A stretch of DNA of 11,249 nt. Source: CAYLJO01 sp964383905 (GTDB lineage: Bacteria; Acidobacteriota; Blastocatellia; Pyrinomonadales; Pyrinomonadaceae). Shown one piece after another: positions 1-7,914 of the stretch; position 1 is the first letter of the stretch; each line of letters starts with the position of its first letter. The stretch lies in the NCBI GenBank assembly GCA_964383905.1, contig CAYLJO010000197.1, positions 1 through 11,249 of the forward strand, in the 5' to 3' direction. The notes below the pieces were generated by a model that worked only from the letters and a program-made list of their open reading frames with translations, was not told where the DNA came from and did not search any database. The translations under genes were made by a program, and so were the position numbers.

Positions 1-2
1 TC

Positions 3-392
3 GATAGAGACCTCGGGGGCGGAGAAAATTACTGTCCTTTCTGCGCCGGCAAGCCACAACTCACTTTCCTTCAAACCAAAGAGCCGGGAGCCGAAAGCGG
101 AAACCGGGAGATGATCTGTTCGACATGCCTGACAGTCTGGTCTTTCAGGCGCGTCGTTTGCGCCAACTGCGGTGAAGAACGACCGGCCAGGCTCGGATAT
201 TTCCACTCCCCGGAATACGACCATGTCAGGGTCGAAGCGTGTGACACCTGCAAGCATTATATTAAGGGTATTGATCTGACACGCTCCGGCCTGGCTGTTC
301 CGCTGGTGGACGAAGTGGCCGCGGCAGCGTTAGATTTATGGGCACGCGATCACGGCTACACGAAGATAGAATTAAATCTGGTCGGGCTCTAA
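3..392 (+). CDS. fdhE: FdhE, formate dehydrogenase accessory protein (3' part only)
   Basis: This is the C-terminal part of an FdhE-type protein. FdhE is a cytoplasmic rubredoxin-like/zinc-ribbon factor needed for maturation of respiratory formate dehydrogenases. The frame is open from base 3, so the gene begins before the window. The ATG at 111 is internal, because upstream codons already give a metal-ribbon half (YCPFC). Four CXXC pairs are visible: CPFC, CSTC, CANC and CDTC, the paired ribbon arrangement of FdhE. The C-terminus carries the family-like stretches IDLTRSGLAVPLVDE and LDLWARDHGY. It lies on the same strand just before fdhABC, the usual genomic partner, although 382 bp separate it from fdhA. 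A general zinc-ribbon protein is the only alternative, and the tail sequence and context make FdhE much more likely. Confidence 0.9.
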   Translation, partial: DRDLGGGENYCPFCAGKPQLTFLQTKEPGAESGNREMICSTCLTVWSFRRVVCANCGEERPARLGYFHSPEYDHVRVEACDTCKHYIKGIDLTRSGLAVPLVDEVAAAALDLWARDHGYTKIELNLVGL

Positions 393-532
393 AAAAGCAA
401 ACGCTGATCCTCGGCACCGGCATAGGTTGTTCTACCGCTACTCACGGCTTTTCTGTTTCGGGACGTCCTTCCTTAAACATTTTTGATCCCTTCCTCACGA
501 GCCAGTATCAGAGCATAGCCTTACATTAGTCA

Positions 533-559
533 TTGACATTTGGGAGCACTGGGCATAAT
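533..559 (+). promoter_or_regulatory. Candidate sigma70-type promoter for fdhABC
   Basis: A perfect TTGACA (533-538) is followed after 15 bp by CATAAT (554-559). The hexamers are good but the spacer is shorter than the preferred 17 bp. If used, transcription would start near 566 and give an fdhA leader of about 210 nt. The call rests on pattern only. Confidence 0.3.
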
Positions 560-606
560 CTTCGGCCAAAGAAGACATTTCTTGGGCCTGCACTACAAAG
601 CGGATA

Positions 607-647
607 TGATACGGTGAGCCGTATTAAATTGGTCACAAACGTGAACC
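607..647 (+). repeat. Two adjacent inverted repeats in the fdhA leader
   Basis: ATACGG (609-614) and CCGTAT (619-624) form a perfect 6-bp arm pair around TGAG; adding a wobble and an outer T-A pair extends it to 607-626. Just downstream, GGTCAC (631-636) and GTGAACC (641-647) form a second pair with one bulged base. They could be a regulator-binding site or RNA hairpins in the leader. I do not recognise the operator type. Confidence 0.4.
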
Positions 648-759
648 GATTGGGCCAACTGATCAGAAGCGCGTCCCATCGCTCTAATATTACCAGAGTG
701 TTTATCGTACCGGCGCGCTATCAGCGACCCACCAACAGATTGAGGCTTGTCCCTATTGC

Positions 760-765
760 AAGGAG
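760..765 (+). promoter_or_regulatory. Ribosome-binding site of fdhA
   Basis: AAGGAG lies 9 nt before the ATG at 775. It fixes this start, which also places the twin-arginine signal at the N-terminus. Confidence 0.8.
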
Positions 766-774
766 TCATCCGCC

Positions 775-3700
775 ATGGAAGTTTCAAGAAGAACGTTCAT
801 TAAGACTACACTGATCGGAGGCGCCGGGGTGTCGGCCTTCGGCTTCAGTCTAGGGCCAGTCTATGCACAGACGCAGGCGCTGAAGATCGCACGCACGACC
901 GAGACGCGCAGTACTTGCCCCTACTGTTCTGTGAGTTGCGGCGTCATCATCCACACGCTTGGCGATAAAGCGAAGAATGCCACCCCGCAGGTCGTGCACG
1001 TCGAAGGCGATCCCGATCACCCGATCAACCGCGGCACGCTCTGTCCGAAGGGGGCTTCACTTGAACAGGACATTATGAATGAACGCCGCCTGCTCAAGCC
1101 ACAGGTGCGGCGGCCGGGCGCCACTGACTGGGAGGACATCTCCTGGGACCAGGCTATCGACGAGATTGCGCGAAAGATCAAGGATACGCGCGACGCAACG
1201 TTCATTGAGAAAGATAGCCAGGGGCGCACGGTCAACCGCCTCGAAACGATTGCCTTCAACGGCGGCTGCACCGACACCAACGAATTCAACTACCTGGTCG
1301 TCAAGACCATGCGCAGCCTGGGGGTCGTCGCCCTGGAAAATCAGGCCCGTGTTTGACACGGCCCGACGGTCTCCAGTTTGGGGCCCACCTTCGGACGCGG
1401 CGCAATGACCAACGGTTGGGTCGACATCAAGAACACGGACATGATGTTGATCATGGGCGGCAACCCAGCGGAGAATCACCCGTGCGGGTTCAAATGGGCG
1501 ATCGAGGCCAAAAGGACGCGCAATGCGAAGATGCTCGTCGTTGACCCGCGTTTTACTCGCACGGCGGCAACCGCTGATATGTTTCTGCAGATCCGCGCGG
1601 GGACGGACATCGCCTTTCTCGGCGCCCTGATCAATTACGCTCTTGAGAACAACCGCATTAACAAGGACTACCTCGTCAACTACACCAACGCGTCCTTTAT
1701 CGTCAAAGACGGGTTCAAGCTGCCGGAAGACGGCCTGTATTCCGGCTTTGATGCGGCGACGCAGACCTACGATAAGTCGACATGGAACTACGAAGCGGGC
1801 GGTAACGTCGGCCCCAAGACCGGCGGCGCGCAAGTGGCAGCAGCGCCCACTCCAGGTAAATCATCTGCCGGGGCGGTAACTTCAGGAGGTGGCTCGGCTA
1901 ACGCGACCGGCGAGCAACATAAAGCAGGCCAGGAACCGGCTCAAAACTTCGAGAAGAATGCTCCGCCGCCTAAAGCCGGAGCGAACGAAAAGCAGCCCGC
2001 CACCCCGACTGCGGGCCAGCAGGCGGGCGGCCAGGGTGGTGTCGGTCAGGGTTATCAAGCGCAAGGCCCGGTCGGAGCGAAGGCTGCGACCGGCGGACCG
2101 AATCCACCGCCTTCGCTACCACCCAATGTGGCTTATGACCTGTCACTGCAGCATGAGCGTTGCGTGTTTCAGTTACTTAAGAAGCAGTTCTCCCGCTACA
2201 CGCCGGAGATGGTCGAGCGCATCACCGGCATCAAGAAGGAGGATTTCATCAAAGCGGCCGACCTCTTCACCTCCGTCCGTAAGGACGGCGATACGAAGAA
2301 GGTCGGGACGATCATCTATGCGGTCGGGTGGACGCAGCATACCTTTGGTACGCAGATCATCCGCACGGCGGCGATGCTGCAATTGATCCTCGGCAACGTC
2401 GGGCGTGCGGGCGGCGGGGTGAACGCTTTGCGCGGCCACTCCAACATTCAGGGCGCGACCGACCTGGCCGGTGTTTTCGACATTCTTCCGGGCTACCTCA
2501 AGATGCCGAGCCCGACCGATGCTGACTTCAACACCTACCTCAAGCGGACCACGCCTACGCCGTCCAAGCCAGCGGAGTGGGATTCATTCAACTACTGGTC
2601 CAATACGCCGAAGTTTGCCGTCTCATTCCTCAAGGCGATGTACGGCGATGCGGCGAAGAAGGAGAATGACTGGGCCTTCCACTATCTGCCCAAGATCGAC
2701 CGGCGGTATTCCTGGGTCGAAATCTGGGACGATATGTACAACGGTAGGGTCAAGGGCGTGTTGGCCTTCGGCATGAACGGAGTGATGATCGGCCCGAATT
2801 CGCAGAAGAATATTGACGCGCTCAAAAAGGCCGACTGGCTGGTGGTCTGCGAGATCTACCCCGACGAGACGAGCGAGTTTTGGAGAGCCCCCGGCACCAC
2901 CGCAGATCAGATGAAGCAGATCAATACCACGGTCTACCGCCTACCGGGCGCGGGGTTTGCCGAGAAAGATGGGACCTTCGTCAACTCGGCGCGGTGGCTC
3001 CAGTGGAAGTACGTGGCGCTGCCTACTCCAGGCCAAGCGAAGGTCGATCAGGAGATACTGGCACGAATCTTCCTCAAAGTGCGCGAGCTGTATCAGAAGG
3101 AAGGGGGTAAGTTCCCTGATCCCATACTGAATGCCGCCTGGGCCTACACGGATCCCAACAACCCTTCATTGGCCGAAGTGGCTAAAGAGATCAATGGCCG
3201 CGCGCTCGCCGACCTCACCGACCCGAAGACCGGACAGCAGATCAAGGCCGGGCAGCAGTTGCCGGGCTTTGCATGGTTGAAGGACGACGGCACGACGCTG
3301 TGCGGCAACTGGCTCTACAGTGGTTCGTGGACTGAGGCCGGCGCTCAGACGCAGCGCCGGGGAACCGAAGACCCGTCCGGGCTAGGAATCTATCCGAATT
3401 GGGCGTGGTCATGGCCTGCGAACCGCCGCGTGATGTACAACCGCGCGTCATGCGACCCGTCGGGCAAGCCCTGGGATCCGGCGCGCAAACAGGTCTGGTG
3501 GAGCGAGGCGGCGCAGAAGTGGGTCGGCAACGATGTGCCTGACTTCAAGCCGGACTCGAACCCGAAGGATCATATGGGGCCATTCATTATGAATCCCGAG
3601 GGCGTGGGTCGTCTCTTCGGGCCGCTCGGCGCATTCGCCGAAGGGCCATTCCCGGAGCATTACGAGCCGATTGAAAGCCCGATTGCGAACCCGCTGCACC

Positions 3701-4194
3701 CGAACCAGTCGAACAATCCGGTCGTCAAAAAGTTCAAGACGCCGCTTGATAAATACGGGACGCCCGATCAGGGCTTCAACGTCGTGTGCACCACGTATCG
3801 CCTGACCGAGCACTATCACTACTGGACCAAGAACAACCCGATGAACGTCGAGCTTGTTCCCGAGCCATTCGTCGAGATATCGGAAGAGCATGCCAGAGAG
3901 TTAGGCATCAGGGGAGGTGACAGGATTAGGGTAACAAGCGCCCGCAGCAGTTCAGGGCCCGACCCCGGATACGTAGCGAAGGCAATGGTCACCAAGCGCA
4001 TCAAGCCGATGATGATCGACGGGAAGAAGACCTACCAGATCGGCATTCCGATCCACTGGGGCTATCGCGGCATCAAGGAGGATGAGAACAAGACCGCGAA
4101 AGATCCGGCGAATCTGCTTTCGCCGACGGTCATGGATCCCAACGCATACACACCTGAATTCAAAGGCTTCCTCGTGAAGATCGAGAAGGCGTAA
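775..4194 (+). CDS. fdhA: Formate dehydrogenase (FDH-N type) alpha subunit, selenoprotein
   Basis: This is the catalytic subunit that oxidises formate to CO2 at a Mo/W-bis-MGD centre. The frame runs through TGA 1354-1356, read as Sec194, giving 1139 residues. The context RV-U-HGPTV...FGRGAMTN is that of FdnG, whose Sec is residue 196 in E. coli. A twin-arginine signal (SRRTFIK, residues 4-10, likely cleaved after VYA31) sends it to the periplasmic side. Cys48, 51, 55 and 90 bind a [4Fe-4S] cluster. The C-terminal molybdopterin-dinucleotide-binding domain includes TYRLTEHYHYW and PFVEISEEHARELGI. It is about 120 residues longer than E. coli FdnG. Most of the excess is a Pro/Gly/Ala/Gln-rich insert at about residues 341-452, between YDKSTWNYE and the conserved RCVFQLLKK...SRYTPEMVE. 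fdhB follows after 17 bp. A naive gene caller would split this gene at the TGA. Confidence 0.95.
1354..1390 (+). promoter_or_regulatory. Selenocysteine codon with bacterial SECIS-like hairpin
   Basis: The UGA at 1354-1356 is followed, 11 nt later, by a possible apical stem. GGTCTC (1368-1373) pairs with GGGGCC (1380-1385), including two G-U pairs, around the loop CAGTTT, which contains the GU expected for SelB binding. The sequence directly after UGA (CACGGCCC) matches what I recall of E. coli fdh SECIS elements, and their apical stem starts at the same distance. An alternative lower pairing is GGCCC (1360-1364) with GGGCC (1381-1385). The fold was made by eye. Confidence 0.8.
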
Positions 4195-4211
4195 GAAGGG
4201 GGACCGAGAAT

Positions 4212-5204
4212 ATGAGCGACGTCAGAACACTACAGATACAAGCAATCTCGGGTCACCCCGGCACCGTTCCCGGTCGCGGCACTCAGCGCGAGCTTAGGGT
4301 CGCCAAATACATCGACGTCTCGACCTGCATCGGCTGCAAAGCCTGCGAGGTGGCCTGTGTGGAGTGGAACAAATACCCGTTCCGCGAGACGACCTTCGAT
4401 AACACTTACCAGACAATGCCCTCAACCGAGTGGAACTATTGGAACCTGATCAAATTTGCCGAGCACGAGCAAGACGGCAGACTGATGTGGCTGATGCGCA
4501 AAGACCAGTGCATGCACTGCGCCGACCCGGGCTGTTTACGCGCCTGCCCGGCGGATGGCGCGATCGTCCAGTATGATAACGGGATCGTCGATTTTAACCA
4601 GGAGAACTGCATCGGGTGCGGGTATTGCATTTCGGGATGTCCGTTCGACATCCCGAAATTCAACCACGAGACTAAGAAAGTCTATAAATGCACGCTCTGC
4701 TCCGACCGCGTGGGCGAGGGGCTTGAGCCCGCCTGCATCAAGTCCTGTCCGACGGGCTGCCTGCACTTTGGGACGAAGGACGACATGCTGGAACTGGCGC
4801 AGGCGCGGGCCAAACAGCTACGCGAGGTCTCAGGGTTTGCCAATGCCGGCGTCTACGACCCGCAATCGATCGGCGGAACGCACGTCATCTACGTGCTGCA
4901 CGACGCCACGCAGCCGGAGTTGTACGGCGGGTTGCCGAAGAATCCGGTGATACCTCCGAGCTATACGGTCTGGAAGTGGCTAGCCAAACCGATCGGACTG
5001 GCGGCGGCGATGCTCGGAATATTTGGGATCTTCTTCCACCGTGTCACTGTCGGCCCGAAGCTGCCGCAGCCTGAGCCGGTTCCCCTCAAAGAACCAGCGC
5101 CTGATGCGGCCAGAGCGGCAAGGGTAGAGCCGAGGGCGACGGAACGAGAAGGAGATGGTCGAGGGGAGGTAACGCCGGAGCCGACGAGAAAGGAGAAGCC
5201 ATGA
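4212..5204 (+). CDS. fdhB: Formate dehydrogenase beta subunit, 4x[4Fe-4S] with membrane anchor
   Basis: This is the electron-transfer subunit linking the periplasmic catalytic subunit to the membrane cytochrome (FdnH/HybA-like). Sixteen cysteines form four ferredoxin-type groups: Cys39/42/45/49, Cys100/103/108/112, Cys133/136/139/143 and Cys160/163/175/179. The last has the long CTLC...CIKSCPTG spacing typical of FdnH. One transmembrane helix lies at about residues 256-277 (around PIGLAAAMLGIFGIFF). It is followed by a hydrophilic tail of about 50 residues, rich in Pro, Glu, Arg and Lys, that should be cytoplasmic. The total of 330 residues exceeds E. coli FdnH (294), mainly in that tail. The start at 4212 has a purine-rich AAGGGGGA upstream. 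The stop overlaps the fdhC start, indicating translational coupling. Family assignment is firm. Confidence 0.95.
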   Translation: MSDVRTLQIQAISGHPGTVPGRGTQRELRVAKYIDVSTCIGCKACEVACVEWNKYPFRETTFDNTYQTMPSTEWNYWNLIKFAEHEQDGRLMWLMRKDQCMHCADPGCLRACPADGAIVQYDNGIVDFNQENCIGCGYCISGCPFDIPKFNHETKKVYKCTLCSDRVGEGLEPACIKSCPTGCLHFGTKDDMLELAQARAKQLREVSGFANAGVYDPQSIGGTHVIYVLHDATQPELYGGLPKNPVIPPSYTVWKWLAKPIGLAAAMLGIFGIFFHRVTVGPKLPQPEPVPLKEPAPDAARAARVEPRATEREGDGRGEVTPEPTRKEKP

Positions 5205-6016
5205 GCAGTTCCGTCGAGCGTTTCGATGACAAGGCGCAGCGCGAGTTTAGTAAGATCGGGCAGACCCGCGTCCACCGCGGCGAACTCCTGCGCCACCCTG
5301 TCTATACACGCGTCCTTCACTGGACGGTGGCGATCTTCTTCATCCTCTCGCTGCTCTCCGGTTTCGCCATTTACTCGCCGTGGCTCTTTCACTGGCTCAC
5401 GCCGATCTTTGGCGGCGGGCCGATGACGCGCTTCCTGCACCCGTGGTTCGGCCTGTTCTTCGACATCTTTTTCTTCTTCCAGTTCTTGAACTGGTTGGCG
5501 CCGATGGCTTGGAACGAGTCAGACAACAGGTTTGTTCGCCGTCTCAAGGAGTATGCGTCGAACGAAGAGAAATTGGAGCCGGCGGACACGGGCTTCTTCA
5601 ACGGCGGTCAGAAACTCTATTTCTGGGCCATCGTTGTGAGCGGTCTGCTTTTCCTGATCACAGGCATTCTGATGTGGTTTGATAATGTGTTCGGGCGGTG
5701 GCTGGTCGCGATCAGCTACGTCATCCATGACATTGCGGCGCTGATCATGCTGGCCGGGTTCATCATCCATGTCTACGAGGGCACGGCGGCCCAGCCCGGT
5801 ACCTTCCGCTCCATGATTGACGGCACGGTGAGCGAAGAGTGGGCCTGGACCCACCATCCGGCCTGGTATCGGGAGGTGACGGGGCGCGACCCTCGCGAGG
5901 ACTATGAGCGGGCGAGCCGGCGCCAGCTTGAGCGCGGCCGCGCGATAGAAGAGGGGGAGCGTCGGCAAGATGCGCGCGAGCGCACCGCAGAGCCAAGAGT
6001 GCCGCCCGCCCGTTAG
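5201..6016 (+). CDS. fdhC: Formate dehydrogenase gamma subunit, cytochrome b
   Basis: This integral membrane cytochrome b (FdnI type) takes electrons from FdhB and reduces quinone. Hydrophobic helices lie at about residues 40-60, 80-105, 140-165 and 172-192. Four histidines match the heme b ligands of E. coli FdnI (His18, 57, 155 and 169): His40 (RVLHW), His80 (FLHPWFG), His176 (VIHDIAA) and His190 (FIIHVYEG). The last pair keeps the same 14-residue spacing. The conserved end region GTFRSMIDGTVSEEWAWTHHPAWY follows. After that comes a tail of about 45 residues, rich in Arg and Glu and absent from the shorter E. coli protein (217 against 271 residues). The ATG overlaps the fdhB stop by 4 bp, and AAAGGAG precedes it. 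A terminator-like hairpin follows. Confidence 0.94.
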   Translation: MSSSVERFDDKAQREFSKIGQTRVHRGELLRHPVYTRVLHWTVAIFFILSLLSGFAIYSPWLFHWLTPIFGGGPMTRFLHPWFGLFFDIFFFFQFLNWLAPMAWNESDNRFVRRLKEYASNEEKLEPADTGFFNGGQKLYFWAIVVSGLLFLITGILMWFDNVFGRWLVAISYVIHDIAALIMLAGFIIHVYEGTAAQPGTFRSMIDGTVSEEWAWTHHPAWYREVTGRDPREDYERASRRQLERGRAIEEGERRQDARERTAEPRVPPAR

Positions 6017-6029
6017 TCAACCCAACTAA

Positions 6030-6061
6030 TAAGGGACAGGTTAAGACCGGCCTGTCCCTTA
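6030..6061 (+). terminator. Hairpin terminator after fdhC
   Basis: TAAGGGACAGG (6030-6040) and CCTGTCCCTTA (6051-6061) are perfect 11-bp arms around a 10-nt loop, 14 bp after the fdhC stop. Only a weak AT-rich stretch (ATTAACCTT) follows rather than a clean T run, so termination may be partial or the hairpin may instead stabilise the mRNA end. Confidence 0.65.
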
Positions 6062-6228
6062 ATTAACCTTCAGACTTCCAGCTTGGCCTCTTGAGCCGAA
6101 GCGACACGACCGGAGAGTACCGAGGCTTTCCGGCGCGGGGGATGCGGCTTGATTCGGGCAGCCGCCGGGGTGTTCAGTATTTAACGGATAACCTCGCCCT
6201 TTTCGAGAAAGCCAAAGAAGGATTAAGC

Positions 6229-6813
6229 ATGCAATCACTTGATGAGCTTTTAGAGGAATGCGGACGACTGCACGGTCATATGTGCGCGGGGCAGTTGCTG
6301 GGGGCGCGCATGGCTGTTCTTGGCTGCCGCCTCATAGGCGTTGAGGATCCGCAGGGGGCGGACCGTAAGAAGTTGATCGTGTGGGTGGAGATAGACCGCT
6401 GCATGGCGGACGCCGTGGGGGCTGTGACTGGCGCGCGGCTGGGCAAGCGCAGCTTAAAATACCTGGATTACGGGAAGGTGGCGGCGACATTTTTTAATAC
6501 TGAGACGGGGGAGGCGGTGCGCATCGTGGCGCTGGATGAATCGAGACGGCTGGCCGATGAGCGCTATCCGGGGATCGAGCGCAAGAAGGAGAGGCAGTTC
6601 CGCGCCTACCGGGAGGCGGCGGATGAGGAGTTGTTTAAGGTGGAGCAGGTCAAGGTCGAGTACGGCGAGATGGACGCGCCGGGGCGTCCGCGCTCGCGCG
6701 TCTTTTGCGAGCGATGCGGCGAAGGCGTTAATGACGGGCGCGAAGTGAGAAGTGCCGCCGGCCCGGTGGTGTGCCGCCCGTGCGCGTTCGGCGGGTATTA
6801 CACGAAACTATAA
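6229..6813 (+). CDS. FmdE-family protein with C-terminal zinc ribbon
   Basis: The N-terminal domain resembles the FmdE family, named after a subunit-like protein of molybdenum formylmethanofuran dehydrogenase. The signature CGRLHGHMCAGQLLGARMA (residues 11-29) holds the conserved His and Cys residues. The C-terminus is a zinc ribbon with Cys160/163 and Cys182/185 (CERC...CRPC). The family is found near molybdo/tungsto-enzymes, but its biochemical role is poorly settled. Its position after fdhABC suggests a maturation or cofactor role for formate dehydrogenase, which is inference. I chose the ATG at 6229 because AAGGA lies 6 nt upstream and the family domain begins at once. The frame is also open from a TTG at 6091, but the extra 46 residues look unlike protein domain sequence and have no ribosome-binding site. 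The predicted product of 194 residues would be cytoplasmic. Confidence 0.82.
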   Translation: MQSLDELLEECGRLHGHMCAGQLLGARMAVLGCRLIGVEDPQGADRKKLIVWVEIDRCMADAVGAVTGARLGKRSLKYLDYGKVAATFFNTETGEAVRIVALDESRRLADERYPGIERKKERQFRAYREAADEELFKVEQVKVEYGEMDAPGRPRSRVFCERCGEGVNDGREVRSAAGPVVCRPCAFGGYYTKL

Positions 6814-6882
6814 AAAGTGAAGGTCGCGCTGGCCGGTCTCTTTTGATGAGACTTATTTGCCGGAAGAGGCCATCGATGTCAA

Positions 6883-6915
6883 TTGAGTTAGAAACGGGCG
6901 CTCGGTCGTTATAAG
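6883..6915 (+). promoter_or_regulatory. Weak candidate promoter for the dinB-like gene
   Basis: A TATAAG (6910-6915) lies 27 bp before the gene at 6942. The best upstream partner is poor: TTGAGT at 6883-6888 is too far away and TTAGAA at 6888-6893 is weak. The AT-rich patch in otherwise GC-rich DNA is the main support. Confidence 0.25.
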
Positions 6916-6941
6916 AGATTTAGTTTTGGAGGATTTTTGCG

Positions 6942-7517
6942 ATGCCGATGACTTACGCCTACTCTGCCATCCCGGACGTAGACGTTCCACGCGCCTCATC
7001 TGCAGTCTTCCAACATTTGCTGGACACCTACGCCGGTGAGACGAACAAGGTCATTACGGTCTGGCGTAAGTTTTCCCCCCTCGAGATGTCCTTTCGCCCG
7101 CACCCGCGTTCCAGCACGGTGCATGAAATCTTCAAACACCAGCTCCTCTCCGAACGACGCTTTTTTGGCGAGTTCCTTGGATTGCCGGAACCTCCCGCGG
7201 CGCAAGTGGAGCCGGAGAACCAGACGCCGGAAGGTTACGCCGAGCGAATGCTCCAGCTTGCTTTGCCGCGCCTCGGCTTTCTCGCCGCCCGGAATGAGGC
7301 GTGGTGGTTAGAGGTAGGGCCATTCTTCGACGTGCGGCGCGAGCGCATCTGGATTTTCTGGAGGCGTGTCCTTCATACGGCTCACCATCGTACCCAACTC
7401 ACGCTCTATCTCCGCCTCTTAGAAAAGAGTGTTCCTCCAACTTATGGCCCGACGGGAGACGTGACGTGGGAAGGGGCCGATCCGACACGTAGCGTGGAAG
7501 CCGCAGGCCGTAAGTGA
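6942..7517 (+). CDS. DinB-fold protein
   Basis: This 191-residue soluble protein looks like a DinB/YfiT-like four-helix-bundle protein. Members usually bind a divalent metal through three histidines, and some are thiol-dependent S-transferases. Visible elements are an N-terminal helix ending FSPLEMSFRPHP, then TVHEIFKHQLLSERRFFGEFLG with candidate ligand His66, and the typical C-terminal HTAHHRTQLTLYLR with His145, 148 and 149. GGAGGA lies 8 nt before the ATG. The DoxX-like gene follows 43 bp after its stop on the same strand, so the two may be cotranscribed. The substrate cannot be told from sequence. The N-terminal 20 residues are less family-like. Confidence 0.8.
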   Translation: MPMTYAYSAIPDVDVPRASSAVFQHLLDTYAGETNKVITVWRKFSPLEMSFRPHPRSSTVHEIFKHQLLSERRFFGEFLGLPEPPAAQVEPENQTPEGYAERMLQLALPRLGFLAARNEAWWLEVGPFFDVRRERIWIFWRRVLHTAHHRTQLTLYLRLLEKSVPPTYGPTGDVTWEGADPTRSVEAAGRK

Positions 7518-7560
7518 GCGTGTATGCCTCGCTCGACCGGCAAAAGATGGGGGCGACGCG

Positions 7561-7914
7561 ATGAGCAGCTATCGTGAAGTTGCCTATGCGCTATTACGGG
7601 TGACGATGGGCATGATGCTCCCGTTCTATGGCATCGGTAAATTCATGATGGGGGTCAGTAACTTCGCCGCCATGATGGAGAAACAGTTCACGGGCAAGCT
7701 TCCGTTGGCGCTCGTCACGCCATTCGCTTACAAGCTACCTTTCGCGGAGGTGATTACGGGCGCGCTGATTACGCTCGGCTTATTCAACCGGATCGCACTC
7801 GCGCTGTCGGGTTTCGCGCGAATTGTCGGGCCGATCATCGCTCAAAAACTGTGCTTGCCTTGCCCGGCCGGAAGTAAGGGTTCATCCCTGCCGCGTGATC
7901 GGTCACGTCAATGA
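7561..7914 (+). CDS. DoxX-family membrane protein, C-terminally truncated
   Basis: The N-terminus (YREVAYALLRVTMGMMLPFYGIGKF) and the segment PFAEVITGALITLGLFNRIALALSG are typical of small DoxX-type membrane proteins, which normally have four helices. Homology appears to stop near residue 84 (about 7812). The last 30 or so residues are polar and basic (ending GSSLPRDRSRQ) where the fourth helix should be. This tail is antisense to the conserved 3' end of the nfu gene, so the original 3' end of doxX seems to have been lost at a junction. GGGGG upstream of the ATG serves as a possible ribosome-binding site. The fragment may be non-functional. The family is known for quinone- or redox-linked membrane roles, but no specific activity can be given. 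Confidence 0.7.
   Translation: MSSYREVAYALLRVTMGMMLPFYGIGKFMMGVSNFAAMMEKQFTGKLPLALVTPFAYKLPFAEVITGALITLGLFNRIALALSGFARIVGPIIAQKLCLPCPAGSKGSSLPRDRSRQ

Larger units (their letters stand above)
393..774 (+). other. Gene-free leader between fdhE and fdhA
   Basis: About 380 bp hold no credible gene. The two short + strand ORFs here (338-529 and 533-814) have no recognisable domain and overlap the real genes in other frames. The stretch contains a possible promoter (533-559), three small inverted repeats (607-626, 631-647 and 716-726) and the fdhA ribosome-binding site. It is best read as the promoter and 5' leader of the formate dehydrogenase operon. Confidence 0.6.

Noticed and set aside
338..814. 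Two short + strand ORFs between fdhE and fdhA
   Set aside because: No recognisable domain or ribosome-binding site; they overlap fdhE and fdhA in other frames and cover the likely promoter region.
1057..1833. 258-residue minus-strand ORF opposite fdhA
   Set aside because: It is an antisense shadow of a GC-rich coding region with no domain. The conserved FDH sequence is on the + strand.
1378..4194. Separate gene starting at TTG 1378
   Set aside because: It is the in-frame continuation of fdhA after the Sec UGA. There is no ribosome-binding site, and the upstream Tat signal and Fe-S domain belong to the same protein.
6091..6228. N-terminal extension of the FmdE-like protein from TTG 6091
   Set aside because: It has no ribosome-binding site and the residues look non-conserved. 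ATG 6229 has AAGGA at a good distance and starts right at the family domain.
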